From Frankiaceae bacterium (lineage in GTDB: Bacteria; Actinomycetota; Actinomycetes; JADGOU01), in assembly GCA_017882835.1 (NCBI GenBank), contig JADGOU010000013.1, forward strand, positions 1-21,172: a DNA stretch of 21,172 nucleotides. The letters are read 5' to 3'. A program made the translations under genes and the position numbers. The notes beneath the pieces are model-generated. The model had not been told where the DNA came from, searched no databases, and saw nothing but the letters and a program-made list of their open reading frames with translations. Positions 11,836 to 19,418 of the stretch are shown piece after piece. Position 1 is the first letter of the stretch; each line of letters begins with the position of its first letter.

Positions 11836-13200
11836 ATGTCCACCACGACGCCCACCACGACGTCCACCGCTGCGCCCACCACGACGTCCACAGCCGCGAT
11901 GACGCCCGGACTGTTTGGCCGGGTCGGGTTTACCGACGGCACCCCATTCTGGGGACCGGACTTCGACGCGCTGCAGCGCGAAGACCCCGAGATCGCGGCG
12001 GTCGTGCTCGGCGAGCTCGACCGGCTCCGCGGCGGCCTGCAGCTGATCGCCAGCGAGAACTTCACCTCGCCCGCCGTCCTGGCCGCTCTCGGCAGCACGC
12101 TGTCGAACAAGTACGCCGAGGGCTACCCCGGCCGCCGCTACTACGGCGGCTGCGGCGAGGTGGACAAGGCCGAGCTGCTCGGCATCGCCCGGGCCAAGGA
12201 GCTCTTTGGCGCCGAGCACGCCAACCTGCAGCCGCACAGCGGCGCCAGCGCCAACCTGGCCGCCTACGCCGCCCTGCTGTCGCCCGGCGACACCGTGCTG
12301 GCGATGTCGCTGCCGCATGGCGGCCACCTCACCCACGGCAGCAAGGTCAACTTCTCCGGCAAGTGGTTCCACACCATTGGGTATGGCGTGCGCGCGGACA
12401 CCGAGCTGATCGACTACGATCAGGTGCGCGCGCTGGCCCACGAGCATCGGCCCAAGATGATCATCTGCGGCGCCACGGCGTACCCGCGTCTGATCGACTT
12501 TGCCGCCTTCCGGGAGATTGCCGACGAGGTCGGGGCCTGGCTGCTGGTCGACGCCGCCCACTTCATCGGCCTGGTCGCCGGCAAGGCCATCCCGTCACCG
12601 GTGCCCTACGCCGACGTGGTCACCTTCACCACGCACAAGGTGCTGCGCGGCCCGCGCGGCGGCATGATCGTCTGCCGGGAGGAGCTGGCCCAGCGCATCG
12701 ACAAGGCGGTCTTCCCGTTCAGCCAGGGGGGCCCGCTGATGCACGCGGTCGCGGCCAAGGCGGTGGCCCTGGCCGAGTGCCTGCGCCCGGACTACCAGGC
12801 CTACGCCCAGCAAGTGATCGACAATGCCCGGGCGCTCGCCGCCGGCCTGGCCGCCGAAGGCATCCGGCCGGTGTCCGGGGGCACCGACACCCACCTGGCG
12901 CTGTTGGACCTGCGCGAGGTGGGGGTTACCGGCTCCGACGCCGAGATCCGCTGCGACGCCGCCCGGATCACTTTGAACAAGAACGCCATCCCGTACGACC
13001 CGGCCCCGCCGATGGTGGCCTCAGGAATCCGGGTCGGCACGCCGGCGGTCACCACCCAGGGCATGACTGAGGGCGACATGACGCAGGTCGCCGGCCTGAT
13101 TGCGCGGGCGGTCCGCGACCAAGACGGCTCGGCGGCCGCGGAGATCTCGGCCGAGGTCTCCGCGCTCGTGGCGCGGCACCCGGCGTACCCCCGGCCGTAG
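11836..13200 (+). CDS. glyA: Serine hydroxymethyltransferase
   Basis: PLP enzyme that interconverts serine and glycine and charges tetrahydrofolate with a one-carbon unit. ATG at 11836 has a strong ribosome site GGAGGAA (11825-11831). The 454-aa product has LIASENFTS (70-78), the YPGRRYYGG loop (97-105), HGGHLTHG (161-168), the PLP-holding VDAAHFIGL (238-246), and the Schiff-base lysine in TTHKVLRGPRGG (Lys268). The C-terminal RVGTPAVTTQGM-type motif is present. The first 21 residues are a threonine-rich repeat (PTTTSTAA units) absent from the conserved fold. Met22 (11899) is an alternative start but has no ribosome site. The gene follows the phosphatase after 44 bp and precedes wecA. Confidence 0.96.
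   Translation: MSTTTPTTTSTAAPTTTSTAAMTPGLFGRVGFTDGTPFWGPDFDALQREDPEIAAVVLGELDRLRGGLQLIASENFTSPAVLAALGSTLSNKYAEGYPGRRYYGGCGEVDKAELLGIARAKELFGAEHANLQPHSGASANLAAYAALLSPGDTVLAMSLPHGGHLTHGSKVNFSGKWFHTIGYGVRADTELIDYDQVRALAHEHRPKMIICGATAYPRLIDFAAFREIADEVGAWLLVDAAHFIGLVAGKAIPSPVPYADVVTFTTHKVLRGPRGGMIVCREELAQRIDKAVFPFSQGGPLMHAVAAKAVALAECLRPDYQAYAQQVIDNARALAAGLAAEGIRPVSGGTDTHLALLDLREVGVTGSDAEIRCDAARITLNKNAIPYDPAPPMVASGIRVGTPAVTTQGMTEGDMTQVAGLIARAVRDQDGSAAAEISAEVSALVARHPAYPRP
11851..11898 (+). repeat. 24-bp tandem repeat at the glyA 5' end
   Basis: Units 11851-11874 and 11875-11898 agree at 22 of 24 bases and encode PTTTSTAA twice. A partial copy precedes them (11839-11850, STTT). They form the N-terminal extension of serine hydroxymethyltransferase. 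Confidence 0.9.
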
Positions 13201-13255
13201 CGAGTCGACGGCGCTGGACCCGGCCGGCCGCGGGTGTGAGGAAGGGGCGCAGCGC

Positions 13256-14353
13256 GTGCGGGAGTACCTCGTCGTGCTCTTCGTCGCGGCCGCCGCCACC
13301 TACCTGCTGACGCCGATCGCCCGGGTCGGCGCGGTCCGAGTGCGGGCGCTGGCCGAGCCGCGGGACCGGGACGTGCACGCCATCGCCACGCCGCGCCTGG
13401 GCGGCCTGGCGATGTACGCCGGGATCCTGATCGCCATGCTGGTCGCACGCAACCTGCCGGCGCTGCAGGTGGCCTTCCGGGAGTCCGACGTCAAGGCGGT
13501 GCTGGCGGCCGGCGGCGTCATCTGCCTGCTTGGCGTGGCGGACGACAAGTGGGGACTGGACGCGTTGACCAAGCTGGCCGGGCAGGTGGTCGCCGCCGGG
13601 GTGATGGTGCTGCTCGGGCTGCAGCTGCTGTTCGTGCTGGTCCCCGGGCGCGGGACGATCTCGCTCGGGGCCGACGTCGGGGTCCCGTTGACTGTGCTGC
13701 TGGTGCTGGTGACCGTTAACGCGATCAACTTCGTTGACGGCCTGGACGGGCTGGCGGCCGGCGTCGTCGGCATCGCCGCGCTGGCGTTCTTCGCCTTCTC
13801 CTATCAGCTGTCGGTCGTGCAGGGGTTCCAGCGCGCCTCCCCGCCGACGCTGATCACAGCGGTCCTGGCCGGAGCCTGCCTGGGCTTCCTGCCGCACAAC
13901 TTCAACCCGGCCCGGGTGTTCATGGGGGACTCGGGCTCGATGCTGATCGGGCTCATGCTGGCGGCGGCCACCACCAGCCTCACCGGCCAGCTCGACCCCA
14001 ACGTGCACGCCGCCGACCTGTTCCCGGCGCTGCTGCCGCTGCTGCTGCCGCTCGCCGTCCTGGCCGTGCCCTTCATCGACCTGGTGATGGCAGTCATCCG
14101 GCGGGCTCGGGCCGGCCGGTCGCCGTTCTCGCCGGACAAAGAGCACCTGCACCACCGGCTCCTCGAGATCGGGCACTCGCACACCCGGGCCGTCCTGATC
14201 ATGTACTTCTGGACCGCGACCCTGGCCTTTGGGGCGGTCGCCCTGTCGGTCGTGGACGGGCGCCTGATCGTCCTGGCGGTGACCGCCATGCTGGTCCTCG
14301 GCGCGCTGGTGGCCAGCGGGGTGCCGCGGTTGCGTTCGAGTCGGCGGCCCTAG
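13256..14353 (+). CDS. wecA: Polyprenyl-phosphate GlcNAc-1-phosphate transferase (WecA/MraY family)
   Basis: Integral membrane enzyme that transfers a sugar-1-phosphate (probably GlcNAc-1-P) from UDP-sugar to a polyprenyl phosphate, starting cell-wall linkage-unit or polysaccharide synthesis. GTG at 13256 follows GAGGAAGGGG (13238-13247). The 365-aa product has about ten hydrophobic helices, with the cytoplasmic motifs in order: DDKWGLD with the Mg-binding acidic pair (96-102), NAINFVDGLDGLAAG (155-169), MGDSGSM (223-229), and HLHHRLL (297-303), typical of the WecA/TagO branch rather than MraY. In actinobacteria such as Mycobacterium the corresponding gene also sits just before the atp genes. 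The exact sugar is inferred from the family. Its last residues, LRSSRRP, are encoded by a copy of the DNA that starts the next gene. Confidence 0.92.
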   Translation: MREYLVVLFVAAAATYLLTPIARVGAVRVRALAEPRDRDVHAIATPRLGGLAMYAGILIAMLVARNLPALQVAFRESDVKAVLAAGGVICLLGVADDKWGLDALTKLAGQVVAAGVMVLLGLQLLFVLVPGRGTISLGADVGVPLTVLLVLVTVNAINFVDGLDGLAAGVVGIAALAFFAFSYQLSVVQGFQRASPPTLITAVLAGACLGFLPHNFNPARVFMGDSGSMLIGLMLAAATTSLTGQLDPNVHAADLFPALLPLLLPLAVLAVPFIDLVMAVIRRARAGRSPFSPDKEHLHHRLLEIGHSHTRAVLIMYFWTATLAFGAVALSVVDGRLIVLAVTAMLVLGALVASGVPRLRSSRRP

Positions 14354-14378
14354 ATGCGTTCGAGTCGGCGGCTCTGGG
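14331..14378 (+). repeat. 24-bp tandem duplication across the wecA stop and the next start
   Basis: Units 14331-14354 and 14355-14378 agree at 21 of 24 bases; the first 18 (TGCGTTCGAGTCGGCGGC) are identical. The first encodes the LRSSRR end of WecA and the second the MRSSRR start of the 146-aa protein. Confidence 0.92.
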
Positions 14379-14794
14379 TGCGACTGGTCCTGGCGTTGCG
14401 AGCCAGGGGCCTGGGTGTCGCCCCGGTGACCCTGCTTGCCCTGGCCCCGCTGCACGCTCTGGTCGCCTGGATGTTGGTGGGGGTCGCGGGTGCGCTGGCG
14501 GCGGTGGCCGGTCTGCTGCTGGTGGCCGGGTTCTTCCTGGTCTCGGTCGTCGCCGTCACGGTCACCGACCGGCATGCCCCGGCGTTCGTGTTGCCCGCCG
14601 CAGTGGGTTCGTACGTCGTCAAGGTGGCCGCCCTGGTCAGCCTGCTGACGCTGCCGACCACGCCGGTCACCCGCTGCTTGGCCTACTCCGTGATCGTCGG
14701 CACGCTGGCGTGGGAGCTCGCGCATCTGGTCGGGGTCATGCGGGCGACGCAGTCGCACGGCACGGCCGTGTCCGGCTTTACCGATCCCGGTTGA
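14354..14794 (+). CDS. Four-helix membrane protein, ATP synthase subunit I-like
   Basis: A 146-aa hydrophobic protein whose ATG directly follows the wecA stop (zero spacing). After a basic N-terminus (MRSSRRLWVRLVLALRARG) it has four predicted membrane segments at about 22-43, 46-70, 77-101 and 107-128, with a charged K90 in the third. Membrane proteins of this size just upstream of atpB in actinobacteria are annotated as ATP synthase protein I (AtpI-type), thought to help c-ring assembly or ion supply; the mycobacterial equivalent is uncharacterised. I assign it by position and topology, not by a diagnostic motif. Its frame overlaps nothing downstream; the next gene's repeat region begins 17 bp later. 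Confidence 0.75.
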   Translation: MRSSRRLWVRLVLALRARGLGVAPVTLLALAPLHALVAWMLVGVAGALAAVAGLLLVAGFFLVSVVAVTVTDRHAPAFVLPAAVGSYVVKVAALVSLLTLPTTPVTRCLAYSVIVGTLAWELAHLVGVMRATQSHGTAVSGFTDPG

Positions 14795-14811
14795 TAGCGT
14801 GGTTAGTCGCT

Positions 14812-14886
14812 GACCGAGGGAACGCAGACCGAGGGAACGCAGACCGAGGGAACGATCACCGAGGGGACGATGACCGAGGGGAAGCG
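14812..14886 (+). repeat. Five 15-bp tandem units at the start of the AtpZ/AtpI-like gene
   Basis: Five contiguous 15-bp units start at 14812, 14827, 14842, 14857 and 14872: GACCGAGGGAACGCA twice, then variants ending GAT, GAT and AAGCG. Each contains a Shine-Dalgarno-like GAGGG. The unit is in frame with the gene (TEGTQ, TEGTQ, TEGTI, TEGTM, TEGKR), and the ATG spans the last two units. Confidence 0.93.
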
Positions 14887-15088
14887 ACCGCAACCACCGA
14901 AGCGGTCGAACTCCGATGCGGACGCAGGCTGGGCCGTTCTCAGCATCTTGATCGCCGGTTTGGTGGTCTGGGGAGGGATCGGCTACGGGCTGGACCGGTG
15001 GTTCGGGACGCACTACCTCGTCGTCGTGGGGCTGCTGGTCGGCATAGCCGCTGCTATCTACCTGGTGTACGTCCGGTACGGTCGCTGA
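14870..15088 (+). CDS. AtpZ/AtpI-family small membrane protein (F0F1-ATPase associated)
   Basis: A 72-aa protein with a charged, proline-containing N-terminus (MTEGKRPQPPKRSNSDADAG), a first helix at about 20-41, the conserved turn GYGLDRWFGT (38-47) and a second helix at about 48-68, ending VRYGR. This matches the ATPase_gene1 (AtpZ/AtpI) family found at the head of atp operons, proposed to take part in Mg/Ca transport or F0 assembly. ATG 14870 lies inside a 15-bp tandem repeat. GAGGGG (14861-14866) is only 3 nt upstream and earlier repeats offer more sites. The frame is open back to 14806 through the repeats with only a CTG as a possible earlier start, so a longer TEGT-repeat N-terminus is possible but less likely. 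Confidence 0.82.
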   Translation: MTEGKRPQPPKRSNSDADAGWAVLSILIAGLVVWGGIGYGLDRWFGTHYLVVVGLLVGIAAAIYLVYVRYGR

Positions 15089-15189
15089 CGACGCCGCCGG
15101 GTCGCGCGCAGGTGCCCAGGTGCGGTGGAGGCGTTGCACGGCGCCCTGGGTCGCACTGAGGAACCGTAGACGGAGGGGAGGCCCGGCGG

Positions 15190-16002
15190 ATGAGGGCCGC
15201 AGCGCTCGCCACACCCGTCACCGCGGCGGGCAAGGGCTACGAGCCGCCGAGCCTGGAAGCCTTTCACTTCAAGAGCTTCTTCGACTTCTCCGTTCTTGGC
15301 GTGCAGTTCCACGTGACGAAGATCGTCACGATGATGCTGTTCGCCACCCTGGTGATCGCCATCTTCTTCCTGGCTGCGTTCCGGCATCCCCGGCTCGTTC
15401 CCGGGAAGCTGCAGGCCGCCGGTGAGATCATCTACGACTTCATCCGCAACTCCATCGCTGTGGACGTCATCGGCCGGGAGGGCGTGCGCTTCGCGCCGTA
15501 CCTCACGACGCTGTTCGCCTTCGTCTTCCTCAACAACTTGTTCGGAATCCTGCCGTTGGCGCAGGTGCCGGTGAACTCCCGGATCGCCTTTCCGGCGTTC
15601 CTCGCATTGATCTCCTGGGTCCTGTTCAACTACCTCGGCATTCAGCGCAAGGGGTTCGGGCCTTACTTCAAGGAGATGCTGTTCCCGCCCGGCGTGCCCA
15701 AGCCGGTGTACATCCTACTGACGCCCATCGAGTTCGTCTCGACGCTGTTCGTTCGGCCGTTCACCCTGGCCGTCCGGCTCTTCGCCAACATGTTCGCCGG
15801 CCACATCATGCTGCTGGTGTTCATCTCCGGGACGACGTACCTGCTCACGGTGTCGAACTTCTCCAAGGCGTTCGCCCCTGTCTCCTTCCTGATGGCCATT
15901 GTGCTGTCCGTGTTCGAAATGCTGATCATCGCCTTGCAGGCCTACATCTTCACGATTCTGACCGCCCAGTACGTCTCCGGCGCCCTCGCCGAAGAGCACT
16001 GA
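15190..16002 (+). CDS. atpB: ATP synthase F0 subunit a
   Basis: Membrane subunit that forms the two proton half-channels against the c-ring. ATG at 15190 follows GGAGGGGAGG (15173-15182). The 270-aa protein begins with a cytoplasmic stretch (EPPSLEAFHFKSFFDFSVLG), then several membrane helices. The essential arginine is Arg196 in RPFTLAVRLFANMFAGH, the most conserved motif of the subunit; FVFLNNLFGILPL (111-123) and the last helices with SVFEMLIIALQAYIFTILTAQY are also typical. It lies 101 bp after the AtpZ-like gene, a gap with no clear promoter, and 49 bp before atpE. Confidence 0.97.
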   Translation: MRAAALATPVTAAGKGYEPPSLEAFHFKSFFDFSVLGVQFHVTKIVTMMLFATLVIAIFFLAAFRHPRLVPGKLQAAGEIIYDFIRNSIAVDVIGREGVRFAPYLTTLFAFVFLNNLFGILPLAQVPVNSRIAFPAFLALISWVLFNYLGIQRKGFGPYFKEMLFPPGVPKPVYILLTPIEFVSTLFVRPFTLAVRLFANMFAGHIMLLVFISGTTYLLTVSNFSKAFAPVSFLMAIVLSVFEMLIIALQAYIFTILTAQYVSGALAEEH

Positions 16003-16051
16003 TCCGTCGACCGCGCCGCGGGCGTGGCCAACCACAGGAGGAAGCATCCCT

Positions 16052-16279
16052 ATGATCGCGGTCGTCGGAGTCACCGGCAGCGTCGGGTCCCTGGGCTACG
16101 GTCTGGCGGCGATCGGCCCCGGCATCGGCATCGGCCTGATCTTCGCGGCGTACGTCTCCGGCGTCGCCCGCCAGCCGGAAGCCCGTGGAGTGCTGCAGCC
16201 GATCGCCCTGCTCGGGTTCGCGCTGGCCGAGGCGCTCGCCCTCATCGGCCTGGTCATGCCGTTCGTCTTCGGCAAGTAG
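16052..16279 (+). CDS. atpE: ATP synthase F0 subunit c
   Basis: Proteolipid that forms the rotating c-ring. ATG 16052 has a near-perfect ribosome site AGGAGGAAG (16036-16044), fitting the need for many copies. The 75-aa hairpin has the glycine motif GPGIGIG (22-28) in helix 1, the polar loop ARQPEARG (39-46), and the ion-binding carboxylate Glu60 in GFALAEALALIG of helix 2. The Na-binding pattern (a Gln in helix 1 plus a Glu-Ser or Glu-Thr pair in helix 2) is absent, so proton coupling is expected. Confidence 0.97.
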   Translation: MIAVVGVTGSVGSLGYGLAAIGPGIGIGLIFAAYVSGVARQPEARGVLQPIALLGFALAEALALIGLVMPFVFGK

Positions 16280-16296
16280 GCACGGGGACGAGCGTC

Positions 16297-16869
16297 ATGA
16301 GCCTGGCCGCCATCCCGCTTGCCGCGGAGAACAACCCGCTCATCCCGGACCTCGGCGAGCTGATCATCGGTTTCATCGCCTTCGCGGTCCTGGTCGCGCT
16401 GCTGTGGAAGGCAGCATTCCCGGCGATCGAGCGGGTCTACCACGAGCGCACCGAGCGCATCGAGGGCGGGATCGCCCGGGCCGACCAGGCGCAGCAGGAG
16501 GCGCAGCGCACCCTGGAGCAGTACCGCGCCCAGCTCGCCGAGGCCAGGGCCGAGGCGACCCGGATGCGCGAGGAGGCGCGCGTGCAAGGGCAGGGGATCG
16601 TCGAGGAGCTGCGCGCCCGCGCGCAGCAGGAGGCGGCCCAGATCACCGCGCGCGCCGAGGCTCGGATCGAGGCGGACCGCCAGCACGCCTTCGCCGAGCT
16701 GCGCTCGGAGATCGGCCGACTTGCCGTCGACCTGTCCGGGCGGATCATCGGGGAGTCGCTGCAGGACGGTGACCGGCAGCGGCGGGTCGTCGACCGGTTC
16801 CTCACCGACCTTGAAGACGCCGCCGGCGGGGCTGCGGGGGGCGCCAGCCCCGCACCACCGATGCGCTGA
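16297..16869 (+). CDS. atpF: ATP synthase F0 subunit b
   Basis: Peripheral stalk subunit. From ATG 16297 the protein is 190 aa: a short N-terminus, one membrane helix at about 20-39 (LGELIIGFIAFAVLVALLWK), then a long charged coiled-coil rich in E, R, A and Q (about 45-165) and a G/A/P-rich end. The frame is open upstream to 16024 through atpE, but the ATG gives the normal b-subunit start. The stop shares one base with the atpH ATG (TGATG). Unlike mycobacteria, b and delta are separate proteins, and there is a single b gene. Confidence 0.95.
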   Translation: MSLAAIPLAAENNPLIPDLGELIIGFIAFAVLVALLWKAAFPAIERVYHERTERIEGGIARADQAQQEAQRTLEQYRAQLAEARAEATRMREEARVQGQGIVEELRARAQQEAAQITARAEARIEADRQHAFAELRSEIGRLAVDLSGRIIGESLQDGDRQRRVVDRFLTDLEDAAGGAAGGASPAPPMR

Positions 16870-17717
16870 TGGACCGGACCAGTAGGGACGCGCTGGCGGC
16901 CGCTCGCGAGCGCTTCGACACCCTTGTCGTCGAACGGCCGGACGCTGCCGGGCTCGGCGGGATGGCCGAGACGCTGTTCGCCACGGTGAGCCTGTTGCGC
17001 CGGGAGTCGGCGCTGCGGCGGGCATTAGGTGATCCGGCCACCCGGCCGGCGGCGAAGATCAGGTTGCTGGACTCGCTGTTCGGGGAGTTCGACGGCCAGA
17101 CGCTGGAGCTGCTGCGCGGCCTGGTGCGCTCTCGCTGGTCGCAGCCGGGCGACCTGGTGGAGGCGGTGGAGGACCTCGCGGTGTCGGCTCTGCTGGCGGT
17201 CGCCGAGAGCGAGGGTCACCTCGACGAGGTGGAGGACGAGCTCTTCCGGTTTGCCCGGCTGCTGGAGCGGGAGCCCGCCCTGCGAGCCGCGCTGACCGAC
17301 CCCGCGCTGCCGGTTGAGCGCAAGATGGGCGTGCTCCGAGAGCTGCTGACCGACCGCGCCCAGCCCACCACCGAGCGGCTGGTGGAGCAGGCTGTGCGTG
17401 AGCCCGGCGGCCGCACCCTGGAGCAGGTGCTCGCCAGCTTCTCCGAGCTGGCCGCCCAGCGCCGCCAACGGGTGCTCGCCGAGGTCCGTAGCGCGGTGCC
17501 GCTGACCGCGGAGCAGCTGGCCCGGCTGACCACCGTGCTGGGCACCATCTACGGGCGGGCCATCCAGGTCCAGTCCTACGTCGACCCCGCAGTGGTGGGC
17601 GGCGTGGTGGTTCGCATCGGCGACGAAGTGATCGACGGCAGCACCGTGCACCAGCTGGCGCAGGCTCGGCGCAGGCTCAGGGCCGGCGCGTCGCCGCACA
17701 CTGATCAAGACGGATAG
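16869..17717 (+). CDS. atpH: ATP synthase F1 subunit delta, long form
   Basis: Connects the peripheral stalk to the top of F1. The 282-aa product is longer than the ~180-aa E. coli subunit but close to the ~270-aa actinobacterial form. The C-terminal half carries the OSCP-type signature VDPAVVGGVVVRIGDEVIDGS followed by VHQLAQARRRL. The N-terminal half is helical and holds the extra sequence. ATG 16869 overlaps the atpF stop by one base, so the two stalk subunits are probably made together. A short polar tail (AGASPHTDQDG) ends the protein 18 bp before atpA. Confidence 0.95.
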   Translation: MDRTSRDALAAARERFDTLVVERPDAAGLGGMAETLFATVSLLRRESALRRALGDPATRPAAKIRLLDSLFGEFDGQTLELLRGLVRSRWSQPGDLVEAVEDLAVSALLAVAESEGHLDEVEDELFRFARLLEREPALRAALTDPALPVERKMGVLRELLTDRAQPTTERLVEQAVREPGGRTLEQVLASFSELAAQRRQRVLAEVRSAVPLTAEQLARLTTVLGTIYGRAIQVQSYVDPAVVGGVVVRIGDEVIDGSTVHQLAQARRRLRAGASPHTDQDG

Positions 17718-17735
17718 AGGAGAACAGGGACACCG

Positions 17736-19415
17736 ATGGCCGAGCTGACGATCCAGCCCAGCGCGATCCGCGAGGCACTCGAGCGGTACGTCGAGTCCTT
17801 CACGCCCGAGACCACCCGGGAGGAGGTCGGGCGGGTCACCGAGGTCGGTGACGGCATCGCCCGGGTCGAGGGCCTGCACTCGGCCATGACCAACGAGCTG
17901 CTGGAGTTCTCCGGCGGCATCGTTGGCCTCGCGCTGAACCTCGACGTCCGCGAGATCGGCTGCGTGCTGCTCGGCGACCCTGCGCACATCGAGGAAGGGC
18001 AGGAGGTTCGGCGTACCGGCGACATCCTGTCGGTGCCGGTGGGCGACGCCTACCTCGGCCGGGTGGTGAACGCGATCGGGGACCCGCTCGACGGCAAGGG
18101 GGAGATCGTCACCACGGAGCGGCGCGCGCTGGAACTGCAGGCGCCGACGGTGGTCATGCGCCAGCCGGTTCGGGAGCCGCTGCAGACCGGCATCAAGGCG
18201 GTCGACGCGATGACCGCGATCGGCCGCGGGCAGCGGCAGCTGATCATCGGTGACCGCCAGACCGGCAAGAGCGCGATTGCCTTGGATGCGATCATCAACC
18301 AGCGGGACAACTGGGTCAGCGGGGACCCCAAGCTGCAGGTGAAGTGCATCTATGTGGCCATCGGCCAGAAGGGCACGACGATCGCTGAGACGGTCGACCG
18401 GCTGGAGGAGGCCGGGGCGCTGGAGTACACGACGATCGTCGCCGCTCCGGCCTCGCACAACGCCGGCTTCAAGTACCTCGCGGCCTACACCGGCTCGGCG
18501 ATCGGCCAGCACTGGATGTACCAGGGCCAGCACGTGCTGATCGTCTTCGACGACCTGTCCAAGCAGGCCGAGGCCTACCGGACGATTTCGCTGCTGCTGC
18601 GTCGCCCGCCCGGCCGTGAGGCCTACCCCGGCGACGTCTTCTACCTGCACTCCCGGCTACTGGAGCGGTGCGCCAAGCTCTCCGACGAACTCGGTGCCGG
18701 CTCGATGACCGGGCTGCCGATCATCGAGACCAAGGGCAACGACGTCTCCGCCTACATCCCGACCAACGTCATTTCGATCACCGACGGCCAGATATTCCTG
18801 GAGACCGACCTGTTCAACTCCGGCGTCCGGCCGGCGATCAACGTCGGCATCTCGGTCTCCCGAGTCGGCGGCGCGGCGCAGGTGCGCGCGTTGCGATCGG
18901 TCTCCGGCCGGCTGCGGGTTGACCTGGCGCAATACCGCGAGCTGGAGGCGTTCTCGGCGTTCGGCTCGGACCTGGACGCCGCCTCTAAGGCCCTGCTGGC
19001 CCGGGGCGAGCGGTTGGTCGAGCTGCTCAAGCAGCCGCAGTTTGCGCCCTTCCCGGTCGAGCGCCAGGTGCTTTCGATCTGGGCCGGTACGACCGGGAAC
19101 CTCGACGACGTACCGGTGGCCGATATCCGCCGGTTCGAGCGCGAGTTTCTGGACTACGTCGCGGCCAAGCACCAGGGCATCTACAACACGATCCTGCAGA
19201 CCGGCAAGCTCGACGACGACACCGCCGCCTCGATGCAGCAGGCCATCGACGCCTTCAAGCGGGAGTTCTCCCCGGGCGCACCACCGCCACCGCCGCACGA
19301 GCGCGAGGCCGAACCGATGGACACCGAAGGCCAGGAGAAGATCCGCCGGCATCGGCCGCCGGCGGACGGTGCCCGCAGCGGTGCGCACCTGCCCGGGGCC
19401 GGAAGCGCGTCCTGA
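17736..19415 (+). CDS. atpA: ATP synthase F1 subunit alpha, with C-terminal extension
   Basis: Non-catalytic nucleotide-binding subunit of the F1 hexamer. ATG 17736 follows AGAGGAGA and AGGGA (17716-17730). The 559-aa protein has the N-terminal barrel (VGDGIARVEGL, 37-47), VVNAIGDPLDG (110-120), the P-loop GDRQTGKSA (172-180; Ser in place of the usual Thr), and ISVSRVGGAAQ with the arginine finger. After the usual end (AIDAFKREF) it has a ~45-residue extension rich in P, E and R. A C-terminal alpha extension is also present in mycobacteria, where it suppresses ATP hydrolysis; a similar role here is inference. atpG begins 3 bp after the stop. Confidence 0.97.
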   Translation: MAELTIQPSAIREALERYVESFTPETTREEVGRVTEVGDGIARVEGLHSAMTNELLEFSGGIVGLALNLDVREIGCVLLGDPAHIEEGQEVRRTGDILSVPVGDAYLGRVVNAIGDPLDGKGEIVTTERRALELQAPTVVMRQPVREPLQTGIKAVDAMTAIGRGQRQLIIGDRQTGKSAIALDAIINQRDNWVSGDPKLQVKCIYVAIGQKGTTIAETVDRLEEAGALEYTTIVAAPASHNAGFKYLAAYTGSAIGQHWMYQGQHVLIVFDDLSKQAEAYRTISLLLRRPPGREAYPGDVFYLHSRLLERCAKLSDELGAGSMTGLPIIETKGNDVSAYIPTNVISITDGQIFLETDLFNSGVRPAINVGISVSRVGGAAQVRALRSVSGRLRVDLAQYRELEAFSAFGSDLDAASKALLARGERLVELLKQPQFAPFPVERQVLSIWAGTTGNLDDVPVADIRRFEREFLDYVAAKHQGIYNTILQTGKLDDDTAASMQQAIDAFKREFSPGAPPPPPHEREAEPMDTEGQEKIRRHRPPADGARSGAHLPGAGSAS

Positions 19416-19418
19416 CCG

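Noticed and set aside
10894..12561. A 555-codon minus-strand frame opposite tsaC, the phosphatase and glyA
   Set aside because: Shadow of three recognised genes; no motif.
14771..14811. A promoter for the atp genes (TAGCGT at 14795-14800)
   Set aside because: The -10-like hexamer has no acceptable -35 at 16-19 bp; too weak to report as a feature.
14812..14886. Short repeat array that might suggest CRISPR
   Set aside because: Units are 15 bp with no spacers, in frame with a gene, and no cas genes are nearby.
13049..15214. A 721-codon minus-strand frame opposite glyA-wecA-AtpZ
   Set aside because: Composition is H/Q/R/G/P-rich shadow sequence covering several well-supported plus-strand genes.
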